In this document: positions 24,153 through 31,555 of the stretch, piece after piece
Numbering within the stretch: the first letter of the stretch is position 1
Layout of the letters: every line of letters starts with the position of its first letter
Assembly (NCBI RefSeq): GCF_000165835.1
Contig: NC_014640.1
Coordinates: 1,984,001-2,048,000, forward strand
Direction of reading: 5' to 3'
Length of the DNA stretch: 64,000 nt
Origin: Achromobacter xylosoxidans A8
Lineage (GTDB): Bacteria; Pseudomonadota; Gammaproteobacteria; Burkholderiales; Burkholderiaceae_B
The notes under the pieces: model-generated
The model's input: the letters and a program-made list of their open reading frames with translations, nothing else
The model's database searches: none
What the model was told of the DNA's origin: nothing
Program-made: the position numbers and the translations under genes

Positions 24153-25363
24153 CACGATTTCACCAGCGGGCAGGCGCCGTCCTTGAGCGGGCGGAAGGCC
24201 TGTTCGGCCGGAATCTTGCGCACCAGGTTGTAGTAGTCCCAGTCGCGCTTGGATTCCGACGGCTTCTTGACCTGGAACAGGTACAGGTCGCGCATGATGC
24301 GGCCGTCCTCGCGGATGCGGCCGTTCTCGGTCATGAAGTCGTTGATGGGCGTCTCATGCATCTTCTTCAGCACCGGCTCGGAAGCATCCGTGCCGGCCGC
24401 CTTGATGGCGTTCAGGTAGTGCATGGCGGCGCTGTAGTTGCTGGCCTGGACCATGGACGGCATGCGGCCAGTGCGCTTGAAGTAGCGCTCGGACCATTGC
24501 CGCGACTTGTCGTCCAGGTCCCAGTAGAAGGGCTCCACCAGGTTCAGGCCCTGCGCGTATTCCAGCCCCACGCTGCGCACGTCCACGATGCTCATGAAGA
24601 GGGCGGCCACGCGCTGCTTGCTGCCCATGATGCCGAACTCGAACGCCTGCTTGATGCTGTTGATGGTGTCGCCGCTGCCGTTGGCCAGGCCGATCACCTG
24701 CGCCTTGGACGCTTGCGCCTGCAGCAGGAACGACGAGAAATCCGCGCTGGCGATGGGGTGGCGCACGCTGCCGACCACCTGTCCGCCCTTGGCCTTGACC
24801 ACCGCCATGGCGTCGCGCTCCAGCGAATGGCCGAAGGCATAGTCGGAGGTGATGAAGTACCAGCTCTTGCCGCCGTCTTCCATGACGCCATTGGCCACGC
24901 CGGTGGCGTAGGCGTAGGTGTCATAGGTCCAGTGCATGCCGTTGGGCGAGCAGGCCTTGCCGGTCAGGTCGGCCGAGCCGGCGCTGGTGAAGATCACCAC
25001 GCGCTTCATCTGGCGGGTCAGGTCCTGCACCGCCAGCGCGATGGCGGAATTGGGTACGTCCAGGATCAGGTCCACCTTGTCGTTCTCGTACCAGCGGCGC
25101 GCGGTCGCCACGCCGATGTCGACCTTGTTCTGGTGGTCGGCCGAGATCACTTCGATGGGCTTGCCCAGCACGCTGCCGCCGAAATCCTCGACGGCCATCT
25201 TCACGGCTTCCACGCCGAACTTGCCGGACAGGTCGGCCATCATGCCGGATTGGTCGCCCAGCACGCCGATCTTCACGACGTCATCCGACACTTGCGCCTG
25301 GGCGGATACGGACAGGGCGCCCAGCACGCAGGCGGCCAGGCTGTTCTTCAAACGGGTCTTCAT
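24152..25363 (-). CDS. Branched-chain amino acid-type ABC transporter substrate-binding protein
   Basis: A 403-residue periplasmic receptor of the LivJ/HAAT family. It starts with a signal peptide (MKTRLKNSLAACVLGALSVSAQAQ, cleaved near residue 23) and continues with the type I binding-protein pattern IGVLGDQSGMMADLSGKFG. The start ATG at 25363 has a GAGGAG ribosome site; a longer open frame to 25756 is artefactual. It is encoded opposite the LivG, LivF and LivHM genes, which should complete the transporter. Despite the family name, many such receptors bind aromatic acids or other carboxylates. Confidence 0.94.
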   Translation of the reverse strand: MKTRLKNSLAACVLGALSVSAQAQVSDDVVKIGVLGDQSGMMADLSGKFGVEAVKMAVEDFGGSVLGKPIEVISADHQNKVDIGVATARRWYENDKVDLILDVPNSAIALAVQDLTRQMKRVVIFTSAGSADLTGKACSPNGMHWTYDTYAYATGVANGVMEDGGKSWYFITSDYAFGHSLERDAMAVVKAKGGQVVGSVRHPIASADFSSFLLQAQASKAQVIGLANGSGDTINSIKQAFEFGIMGSKQRVAALFMSIVDVRSVGLEYAQGLNLVEPFYWDLDDKSRQWSERYFKRTGRMPSMVQASNYSAAMHYLNAIKAAGTDASEPVLKKMHETPINDFMTENGRIREDGRIMRDLYLFQVKKPSESKRDWDYYNLVRKIPAEQAFRPLKDGACPLVKS

Positions 25364-25440
25364 GGGTATGTCTCCTCGGGGGCTTCGTTCTTGCGCGCCG
25401 ACCTGTGCCGGACGGTCGCGCCGGGTCTTCTTGTAGGGGC

Positions 25441-25839
25441 CTATTCCAGCGTCTGGCCGGCGTAGGCGTCGATGAACATATTGGGTTTCAGGAAGAAGCT
25501 CAGCACCAGGGCGCCGTTGGGTGCGCGCGCCACATGCTGGTTGCCGCGCGGGCGCCACACATAGTCGCCGGCGCAGACTTCGCCTTCGGCGTCGACGATC
25601 GAACCTTCCAGCACGAAGGTTTGTTCGACCTCCACGTGCTCGTGCAAAGGCAGTTCGGTGCCCGGCTGCCAACGGAACAGGGCGGTCAGGAGGCCGGTCT
25701 CCTTGTCCTGCATCAGCACCTTCATGTCTATGCCTTCCACCTGCGTCGGCTTCCATGGCAAATCAGCAACCTTGAGGAAGCGTGAAGCCAGGGGCGGCAA
25801 GGCGTTGGCTGCGGGGCAGCCGGGAGTTTCCAGGGCCAT
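25441..25839 (-). CDS. Cupin-domain protein
   Basis: A 132-residue single-domain cupin. The first cupin motif is visible as LPLHEHVEVEQTFVLEGSI, with metal ligands His, His, Glu, and the second as GDYVWRPRGNQHVA. It is the first gene of the leftward transcript, with AGGAGAC upstream of ATG 25839. Small cupins in catabolic clusters are often isomerases, lyases or dioxygenases; this one resembles the ChrR-like/acetylacetone-cleaving-like group only in fold. The specific reaction is unknown. Confidence 0.87.
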   Translation of the reverse strand: MALETPGCPAANALPPLASRFLKVADLPWKPTQVEGIDMKVLMQDKETGLLTALFRWQPGTELPLHEHVEVEQTFVLEGSIVDAEGEVCAGDYVWRPRGNQHVARAPNGALVLSFFLKPNMFIDAYAGQTLE

Positions 25840-25857
25840 GATGTCTCCTACCAGAAC

Positions 25858-25876
25858 TCTTTATGAGAGATAAAGA
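25858..25876. promoter_or_regulatory. Inverted repeat upstream of cupin gene, candidate IclR operator
   Basis: Perfect palindrome TCTTTAT-GAGAG-ATAAAGA, 7-5-7. It lies 19-37 bases before the cupin start codon in the 174-base divergent promoter region. Size and AT-rich arms are compatible with an IclR-type operator, but an mRNA hairpin is also possible. Confidence 0.4.
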
Positions 25877-25889
25877 AAAAATCTTGTTA

Positions 25890-25918
25890 TTGAGTGTTTA
25901 AAAATAGTCGCGTATATT
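25890..25918 (+). promoter_or_regulatory. Candidate promoter for the rightward SDR-LivGF-LivHM transcript
   Basis: TTGAGT (25890-25895), a 17-base spacer and TATATT (25913-25918) make a good sigma-70 match. Transcription would begin near 25925, about 90 bases before the first gene. On the opposite strand a TTGACA at 25932-25927 could be the -35 of the leftward promoter, with only a weak -10, so the two promoters would overlap face to face. Confidence 0.5.
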
Positions 25919-26013
25919 GAGATTTATGTCAATCGTGTTTTCGCCTGACGAAAGCATGCAGCGACACAGGCCGGGCCAAGAAATCCGGCACATATAAGAC
26001 CAAGGAGACAAGC

Positions 26014-26793
26014 TTGAAACACGACTATCTGGACCGCACGTTCGGTCTGGCGGGGCGCGTCGCGCTGGTGACCGGCGCAGCACGGGGACTGGGTTACGCC
26101 ATCGCGCGGGCCCTGGGTCAGGCGGGCGCCCAGGTGGTAATCAACGATCTGTCGGGCGACGCTTGCGCCGCCGCCTGCGAGCGCCTGGCGGCCGAGGGCA
26201 TCAAGGCCCATGGCGCGCCTTTCGACGTGGCCGACGAAAAGGCGGTGGCCGATGCCGTCGCACAGCTGGAGATCGCTGGGCTGGCGATCGACGTGCTGGT
26301 CAGCAGTGCCGGCAACCAGAACCGCAAGCCGGTGGTGGAAATGAGTTCCGCCGAATGGCAGGCCCTGCAGAACGTGCACGTCAACGGCGCCTTCCATTGC
26401 GCGCGGGCGGTGCTGCCCGGCATGGGCAAGCGCGGCTTTGGCCGCATCGTGCTGATGTCGTCCGTGGCGGGGCAGGCCACCATGCCCAACATTGCCGCCT
26501 ATGCCACCGCCAAGGGCGCGATCGCGGCCTTCGCCCGCGCGCTGGCGGTCGAATACGGCGCCAGCGGCATCACCTGCAACGCGCTGGCGCCCGGCTTCGT
26601 GCGCACCGATTTCACGCAGGGGCTGCAGGACAATCCGCAGTTCCAGTCCTTCCTGGCCACGGCGGTGCCCGCTGGCCGTTGGGCGGCGCCGGAAGACATC
26701 GCGCCGGCCGTGGTCTACCTGGCCTCGCCGGGCGCTTCGTTCGTCAACGGACACGTCCTGGCGATCGACGGCGGCCTGCTGGCCCGCATGTAG
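26014..26793 (+). CDS. SDR-family dehydrogenase (rightward transcript)
   Basis: A 259-residue classical short-chain dehydrogenase with TGAARGLGYAIA (cofactor site near residue 21), SSAG near 95, and catalytic MSSVAG and YATAKGA. The overall pattern, including CNALAPGFVRTDFT and VNGHVLAIDGG, resembles gluconate 5-dehydrogenase-type enzymes, but substrate cannot be assigned. It starts with TTG at 26014, preceded at ideal distance by AAGGAG. It leads the rightward transcript and overlaps the LivG gene's ribosome site. It differs clearly from the SDR encoded on the opposite strand, so the pathway probably uses two separate oxidation or reduction steps. Confidence 0.92.
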   Translation: MKHDYLDRTFGLAGRVALVTGAARGLGYAIARALGQAGAQVVINDLSGDACAAACERLAAEGIKAHGAPFDVADEKAVADAVAQLEIAGLAIDVLVSSAGNQNRKPVVEMSSAEWQALQNVHVNGAFHCARAVLPGMGKRGFGRIVLMSSVAGQATMPNIAAYATAKGAIAAFARALAVEYGASGITCNALAPGFVRTDFTQGLQDNPQFQSFLATAVPAGRWAAPEDIAPAVVYLASPGASFVNGHVLAIDGGLLARM

Positions 26794-26803
26794 GAGCGCG
26801 CCC

Positions 26804-27565
26804 ATGAACACCCCAGCGGTCCTGTCCGCGCAGGGATTGATCAAGCGCTTCGGCGGCTTCAACGCCGTCGACGGCGTCTCCTTGTCCCTGCGTGAAGGCT
26901 CCATCCATGCCTTGATCGGCCCCAACGGCGCAGGCAAGACCACCTGCTTCAACCTGCTGACCAAGTTCCTCACGCCCGACGCGGGCGTCATCCACTACCG
27001 CGGCCGCGACATCACGGCGCAGGCGCCCGAGCAGATCGCGCGCCTGGGCATCGTCCGCTCGTTCCAGATATCGGCGGTGTTTCTGGGCCTGACTGCGCTG
27101 CAGAACATGCGCGTGGCGCTGATGCGCCAGCACGGCGACGGCTGGCGCTTCTGGCGCAGCCGCAGCAGCATCGACCGCCTGAACGGCCGCGCCATGGAGC
27201 TGCTGGACGCCGTCGGCCTGAGCGGCCTGGCGGATACCACGGCGGCCTTGCTGCCTTATGGCCGCAAGCGCGCGCTGGAGATCGCGATGACCCTGGCGCT
27301 GGAACCGGAAATCATGCTGCTGGACGAACCCATGGCGGGCCTGGGCCAGGAAGACGTGACCCGCATCGCCGCGCTGATCCGGCGCGCGTCGGCCAACCGC
27401 AGCATCCTGATGGTCGAACACAACCTGTCGGTGGTGGCGGACCTGTCCGACACCATTACGGTGCTGGCGCGCGGTGCGGTGCTGGCCCAGGGCGACTACG
27501 CCACCGTGTCCAGCGACGAGCGCGTCATCACCGCATACATGGGCTCGGACGAGGAGGCGCACTGA
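26804..27565 (+). CDS. ABC transporter ATPase, LivG-like
   Basis: A 253-residue ATPase of the HAAT (branched-chain amino acid) importer class. Walker A is GPNGAGKTT, Walker B is EIMLLDEPMAGLG, and the H-loop is MVEHNLSVV. The signature loop reads PYGRKRALEIA in place of the canonical LSGGQ, as is common in LivG proteins (xYGxxRxLEIA). The ATG at 26804 follows the GGAG that overlaps the SDR stop. It pairs with the LivF-like ATPase whose start lies two bases after its stop. Confidence 0.95.
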   Translation: MNTPAVLSAQGLIKRFGGFNAVDGVSLSLREGSIHALIGPNGAGKTTCFNLLTKFLTPDAGVIHYRGRDITAQAPEQIARLGIVRSFQISAVFLGLTALQNMRVALMRQHGDGWRFWRSRSSIDRLNGRAMELLDAVGLSGLADTTAALLPYGRKRALEIAMTLALEPEIMLLDEPMAGLGQEDVTRIAALIRRASANRSILMVEHNLSVVADLSDTITVLARGAVLAQGDYATVSSDERVITAYMGSDEEAH

Positions 27566-27566
27566 G

Positions 27567-28259
27567 ATGCTGGAGATCAAGGACCTCAACGCCTGGTATG
27601 GCGAATCCCACGTGCTGCACGGTGTGGCCATGGAAGTGCGGCGCGGCGAACTCGTCACCATCCTGGGCCGCAACGGCGCGGGCAAGACCACTACGCTGCG
27701 CGCCATCATGGGCATCATGGACAAGCGCCGCGGCTCCATCCGCCTGAACGGCCACGAGACCGTGGGCATGGCGCCGCACCGCATTCCACGCTTGGGCGTG
27801 GTGTATTGCCCGGAAGAGCGGGCCGTGTTCCGCAGCCTGGACGTGACCGAAAATCTGATGCTGCCGCCGCGTCTGGCCGACGGCGGCATGTCGCTGGACG
27901 AGATCTACACGCTGTTTCCCAACTTGCGCGAGCGCAGCGCCAGCTCCGGCGGCAACCTGTCCGGCGGCGAACAGCAGATGCTGGCGATCGCGCGCATCCT
28001 GCGCACGGGCGCCCAGCTGATCCTGCTGGACGAGCCCACCGAGGGCCTGGCGCCAGTCATCGTGCAGCAGATCGGGCAGGCCATCCGCACCTTGAAGGAG
28101 CGAGGCTTCACCATCGTGCTGGTCGAGCAGAACTTCCGTTTCGCGACCAAGGTGGCCGACCGCCACTACGTCATGGAGCACGGCTGCGTCGTCGATCAGC
28201 TGTCGGCCGAAGAAGCGCGCAACGATCCCGAGCGGATCAAGCGCCGCCTGGGTGTCTGA
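27567..28259 (+). CDS. ABC transporter ATPase, LivF-like
   Basis: A 230-residue ATPase with Walker A GRNGAGKTT, signature GGNLSGGEQQMLAIAR, Walker B LILLDEPTEGLAP and the H-loop LVEQNFRFA. This is the standard LivF length and pattern. It starts at ATG 27567, one base after the LivG stop, so the two are translationally coupled. It works as a heterodimer with the LivG-like ATPase to power the fused permease encoded next. Confidence 0.95.
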   Translation: MLEIKDLNAWYGESHVLHGVAMEVRRGELVTILGRNGAGKTTTLRAIMGIMDKRRGSIRLNGHETVGMAPHRIPRLGVVYCPEERAVFRSLDVTENLMLPPRLADGGMSLDEIYTLFPNLRERSASSGGNLSGGEQQMLAIARILRTGAQLILLDEPTEGLAPVIVQQIGQAIRTLKERGFTIVLVEQNFRFATKVADRHYVMEHGCVVDQLSAEEARNDPERIKRRLGV

Positions 28260-28272
28260 GGGGAGAATCCAC

Positions 28273-30150
28273 GTGTTCGAAATTTTCGGCGTGCCGTCCA
28301 CGGCACTATTCGGCCAGCTGCTGCTCGGCCTGATCAACGGCTCGTTCTACGCGCTGCTGTCGATCGGACTGGCGGTGATCTTCGGCCTGTTGAATATCAT
28401 CAACTTCGCCCATGGCGCGCAGTACACCGCGGGCGCGTTCCTGGCCTGGATGCTGCTGAACTACCTGGGCGTGAATTACTGGGCCGCGCTGGTGCTGGTG
28501 CCGCTCATCATGGCCGTGTTCGCCATTGTGGTCGAGCGCCTGCTGATCTCGCGCACCTACCGCATGGACCATCTATATGGCCTGTTGCTGACCTTCGGCA
28601 TCGCGCTGCTGATCGAAGGCGGCTTGCGCCAGGCCTACGGCGTGTCGGGGCTGCCCTACACCATACCCAAGGCGCTGACCGGCGGCATCAACCTGGGCTT
28701 CATGTTCCTGCCCTGGTATCGCGGCTGGGCGGTGGCGGTGTCGCTGGTGCTGTGCCTGGCCGTCTGGGTGCTGATCGAGAAGACCCGCGTGGGCGCCATG
28801 CTGCGCGCGGCCACGGAAAACCCGACCGTGGTGCGCTCCTTCGGCATCAACGTGCCGCTGCTCATCACGCTGACCTACGCGCTGGGCGTGGCGCTGGCGT
28901 CGGTGGCGGGCGTGATCGCCGCGCCCATCTACCAGGTCAGTCCAATGATGGGCTCCAACCTGGTGGTGGTGGTGTTTGCGGTGGTGGTGATCGGCGGTAT
29001 GGGCTCCATCATGGGCGCCATCGTCAGCGGCTTCGGCCTGGGCATCATCGAAGGCCTGACCAAGGTGTTCTATCCCGAGGCCGCCAACCTGGCGATCTTC
29101 ATCATCATGGTGCTGGTGCTGCTGTGCAAGCCCGCCGGCCTGTTCGGCAAACCCCTGCAAGTGCAGAACGTGCTGGCCGCCGAGGCGACGCGCGAGCCGG
29201 TGCAGCTGAGCCGCCGCGGCATGCGCGTGGCGATGGCAGCGCTGGCCTTGGCCGCCGTGGCCGCGCCCTGGTTCATCTATCCGACCTTCCTGATGAAGGT
29301 ACTGTGCTTCGCGCTGTTCGCCGCGGCCTTCAATCTGCTGGTGGGCTATGTGGGCCTGCTGTCGTTCGGCCATGCCGCGTTCTTCGGCGCGGCAGCCTAT
29401 GCCACCGGCATCGTGATGAAGCTGTTGAGCGCCACGCCCGAGCTCGGCCTGCTGGCCGGGGTGGTGACGGGCGGCTTGCTGGGCCTGGCGTTCGGCGCCA
29501 TCGCCATCCGCCGCCAGGGAATCTACTTCGCCATGATTACGCTGGCGCTGTCGCAGCTGGTGTACTTCATTGCGGTCCAGGCGGGCTTTACCGGCGGCGA
29601 GGACGGCCTGCAGAGCGTGCCGCGCGGCAAGCTGTTCGGCATCTTCGACCTGGAAGGCGTGATGCCCATGTACTACTTCACGCTGGCGGTGTTCGCGCTG
29701 GGCTATGCCTTCGTGCTGCGCGTGTTGAATTCGCCCTTCGGCGAAGTGATCCGCTCGGTGCGCGACAACGAACAGCGCGCGCGTTCGCTGGGGTACTCCA
29801 CGTCGCGCTACAAACTGATGGCCTTCACGCTGTCGGCCTCGGTGGCGGGGCTGGCCGGCGGCCTGAAGGTGCTGGTGTTTGGCGTCGCCTCGCTGACGGA
29901 CGTGCATTGGCACGCCAACGGCGAAGTGGTGCTGATGGCGCTGCTGGGCGGCATCGGCACGGTGTTCGGCCCGCTGGCCGGCGCCTTCACCTTCGTGTCG
30001 CTGCAGAACTACCTGGCGCCGCTGGGCTCATGGGTGCTCATCGTCCAGGGCGCGATCTTCGTCCTCTGCGTCCTCTTGTTCCGCGATGGCATCATGGGTC
30101 TGGTCTCGCGGGCCTGGCTGGCGCTTACCCGCAAGAGAAAGGAATTCTGA
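28273..30150 (+). CDS. Fused LivH-LivM permease of a branched-chain-type ABC importer
   Basis: A 625-residue membrane protein in which two permease domains that are normally separate are joined. Residues 1-290 are LivH-like (LINGSFYALLSIGLAVIFGLLNIINFAHGA), and residues about 310-625 are LivM-like (AAFNLLVGYVGLLSFGHAAFFG, with the EAA-type loop region SVRDNEQRARSLGYS). The start is GTG 28273 with GGGGAG upstream; a GTG at 28252 overlapping LivF is the alternative. Fusion guarantees a 1:1 permease pair. It follows LivF directly and overlaps the Dabb gene by one base. Confidence 0.93.
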   Translation: MFEIFGVPSTALFGQLLLGLINGSFYALLSIGLAVIFGLLNIINFAHGAQYTAGAFLAWMLLNYLGVNYWAALVLVPLIMAVFAIVVERLLISRTYRMDHLYGLLLTFGIALLIEGGLRQAYGVSGLPYTIPKALTGGINLGFMFLPWYRGWAVAVSLVLCLAVWVLIEKTRVGAMLRAATENPTVVRSFGINVPLLITLTYALGVALASVAGVIAAPIYQVSPMMGSNLVVVVFAVVVIGGMGSIMGAIVSGFGLGIIEGLTKVFYPEAANLAIFIIMVLVLLCKPAGLFGKPLQVQNVLAAEATREPVQLSRRGMRVAMAALALAAVAAPWFIYPTFLMKVLCFALFAAAFNLLVGYVGLLSFGHAAFFGAAAYATGIVMKLLSATPELGLLAGVVTGGLLGLAFGAIAIRRQGIYFAMITLALSQLVYFIAVQAGFTGGEDGLQSVPRGKLFGIFDLEGVMPMYYFTLAVFALGYAFVLRVLNSPFGEVIRSVRDNEQRARSLGYSTSRYKLMAFTLSASVAGLAGGLKVLVFGVASLTDVHWHANGEVVLMALLGGIGTVFGPLAGAFTFVSLQNYLAPLGSWVLIVQGAIFVLCVLLFRDGIMGLVSRAWLALTRKRKEF

Positions 30151-30452
30151 TGTTCTTGCATGTCGTAATGCTGCAACTGTCCAGCGCCGCCGATGCGCGC
30201 TTCCATGACCGCGTCCAAGGCTATTGCCAGCGCATCCTGGCCGAGTGCGACGGGGTGGCGGGATACGCCTTCCGGCCCAATCAGGCCAGCCGTTCGGACG
30301 GCCTGACCCACGCCGTGGTGGCGGCGTTCGCGGACAGCCCCGCGCATGACCGCTACCAGGTGTCCCCTGCGCACCAGGAAATGAAGGCGTACATGGCCGG
30401 TTTCATCGAGCGGCTGGTGGTGTACGACGGGGAAATTCCTACTTTCAGCTGA
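30150..30452 (+). CDS. Dabb-domain (stress-responsive alpha/beta barrel) protein
   Basis: A 100-residue protein with the dimeric ferredoxin-like barrel pattern: HVVMLQLSSAADARF at the start, THAVVAAFADSPAHDRYQVSPAHQEM in the middle. Members bind or act on small hydrophobic or aromatic compounds; some plant and bacterial relatives are cyclases or decarboxylating enzymes. It is the last gene of the rightward transcript, translationally coupled to the permease by TGATG. Its role in the pathway is unknown. Confidence 0.88.
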   Translation: MFLHVVMLQLSSAADARFHDRVQGYCQRILAECDGVAGYAFRPNQASRSDGLTHAVVAAFADSPAHDRYQVSPAHQEMKAYMAGFIERLVVYDGEIPTFS

Positions 30453-30618
30453 ACGTCCCGGACCGCGCCTTGCCCCCCGGAAAGGGATAAACTCGCGGAT
30501 GGCTTTTCCCTGTCCGGCCCGCCTCCAGAGGGGCCGCCCGCGGTAGCGGGCGCCTCGCGGGCCTGGCTGTATTCTTCTGCCGGATTCCGGCCACGTATTC
30601 TTCATAGGTCGAGTGAAC

Positions 30619-31314
30619 ATGGACTACGTATTGCCCCCCCAGCCGCCCGTCGCGGTTCCCGTTGCCGGCAGCGCCGCGCTGTTTCCGGTGCGCCGCGTTT
30701 ATTGCGTCGGCCGCAACTACGCTGAGCACGCCAAGGAAATGGGCTTCACCGGCCGCGAAGATCCGTTCTTCTTCTGCAAGCCCGCCGATGCCGTGCTGAG
30801 CGTGGCCGACGGCGAAACCGGCAAGATGCCGTATCCGCCCAAGACTTCCAATCTGCACTACGAGATGGAACTGGTCGTGGTGCTGGGCAAGGGCGGCCGC
30901 GACATTCCGGTGGAGCAGGCCAATGATTGCGTGTGGGGCTATGCGTTGGGCCTGGACATGACCCGCCGCGACCTGCAAGGCGAAATGAAGAAGCAGGGCC
31001 GTCCCTGGGAAATCGGCAAGGCCTTCGATCTGTCCGCGCCGCTGGGCCCGATCCATCCGCGCAGCGTCGTCGGCACTCTGGACAAGGGCGCCATCTGGCT
31101 GGACGTGAACGGCCAGCGCAAGCAGTCCAGCGACATCTCGCAGATGTTGTGGAACATCCCTGAAAGCATTGCCTACCTGTCCGGCCTGTTCGAACTGCAA
31201 CCCGGTGACATCATCTTCACCGGCACGCCCGAAGGCGTGGGCGCCGTGCTGCAAGGCGACGTGATCACCGGCGGCGTCGAAGGCCTGGGTGAACTCCGCG
31301 TCCAGATCGTTTAA
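30619..31314 (+). CDS. Fumarylacetoacetate hydrolase-family protein
   Basis: A 231-residue FAH-fold hydrolase. The family landmarks are VGRNYAEHAKEMG, the metal-binding LHYEMELVVVLG (Glu-x-Glu), GYALGLDMTRRDLQ and a C-terminal GDIIFTGTPEGVG. Relatives split C-C bonds of acylpyruvates or decarboxylate oxaloacetate (FAHD1-like); the short length favours that group. The ATG at 30619 is used; a GTG at 30613 is also possible. It is separated from the Dabb gene by 166 bases, so it may not belong to the catabolic transcript. Confidence 0.93.
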   Translation: MDYVLPPQPPVAVPVAGSAALFPVRRVYCVGRNYAEHAKEMGFTGREDPFFFCKPADAVLSVADGETGKMPYPPKTSNLHYEMELVVVLGKGGRDIPVEQANDCVWGYALGLDMTRRDLQGEMKKQGRPWEIGKAFDLSAPLGPIHPRSVVGTLDKGAIWLDVNGQRKQSSDISQMLWNIPESIAYLSGLFELQPGDIIFTGTPEGVGAVLQGDVITGGVEGLGELRVQIV

Positions 31315-31356
31315 AGTACGCCCCGGATCCGTTTTCACTACTTCAGGAGCGCCAGC

Positions 31357-31488
31357 ATGCGCAGCAAGATCGTGCTGACCGCCTTCGTCGTGTTCGGCTT
31401 TGTCCTCGCCGGTTGCAACACCGTCGCGGGCATGGGCAAGGACATGTCAAAGGCTGGCAGTGCCATTACCAATGCCGCCGACAAGTAA
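31357..31488 (+). CDS. Entericidin-family small lipoprotein
   Basis: A 43-residue protein with a signal peptide and lipobox VLAGC (Cys20), then NTVAGMGKDMSKAGSAITNAADK-like Ala/Lys-rich mature part that matches the EcnA/EcnB family (split here: NTVAGMGKD, SKAGSAITNA). Entericidins are membrane-active lipoproteins linked to stress or programmed lysis in enterobacteria; in other bacteria the role is open. The start has an AGGAG site 8 bases upstream. It lies between the FAH-type hydrolase and a bidirectional terminator. Confidence 0.88.
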   Translation: MRSKIVLTAFVVFGFVLAGCNTVAGMGKDMSKAGSAITNAADK

Positions 31489-31502
31489 CCGTCGCCTCCG
31501 GC

Positions 31503-31540
31503 AAAAAAAAAGCCCCTTGAGCGATCAAGGGGCTTTTTCC
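31503..31540. terminator. Bidirectional terminator between entericidin and PIN-PhoH genes
   Basis: A 14-bp perfect stem AAAAAGCCCCTTGA / TCAAGGGGCTTTTT with a GCGA tetraloop. A-tract on one side and T-tract on the other serve both convergent genes. Confidence 0.92.
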
Positions 31541-31555
31541 TTTGGCGGCAAGGGT

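Noticed and set aside
24152..25756. 534-codon version of the ABC receptor gene
   Set aside because: The first 131 codons read through the cupin gene in another frame; the signal peptide and ribosome site fix the start at 25363.
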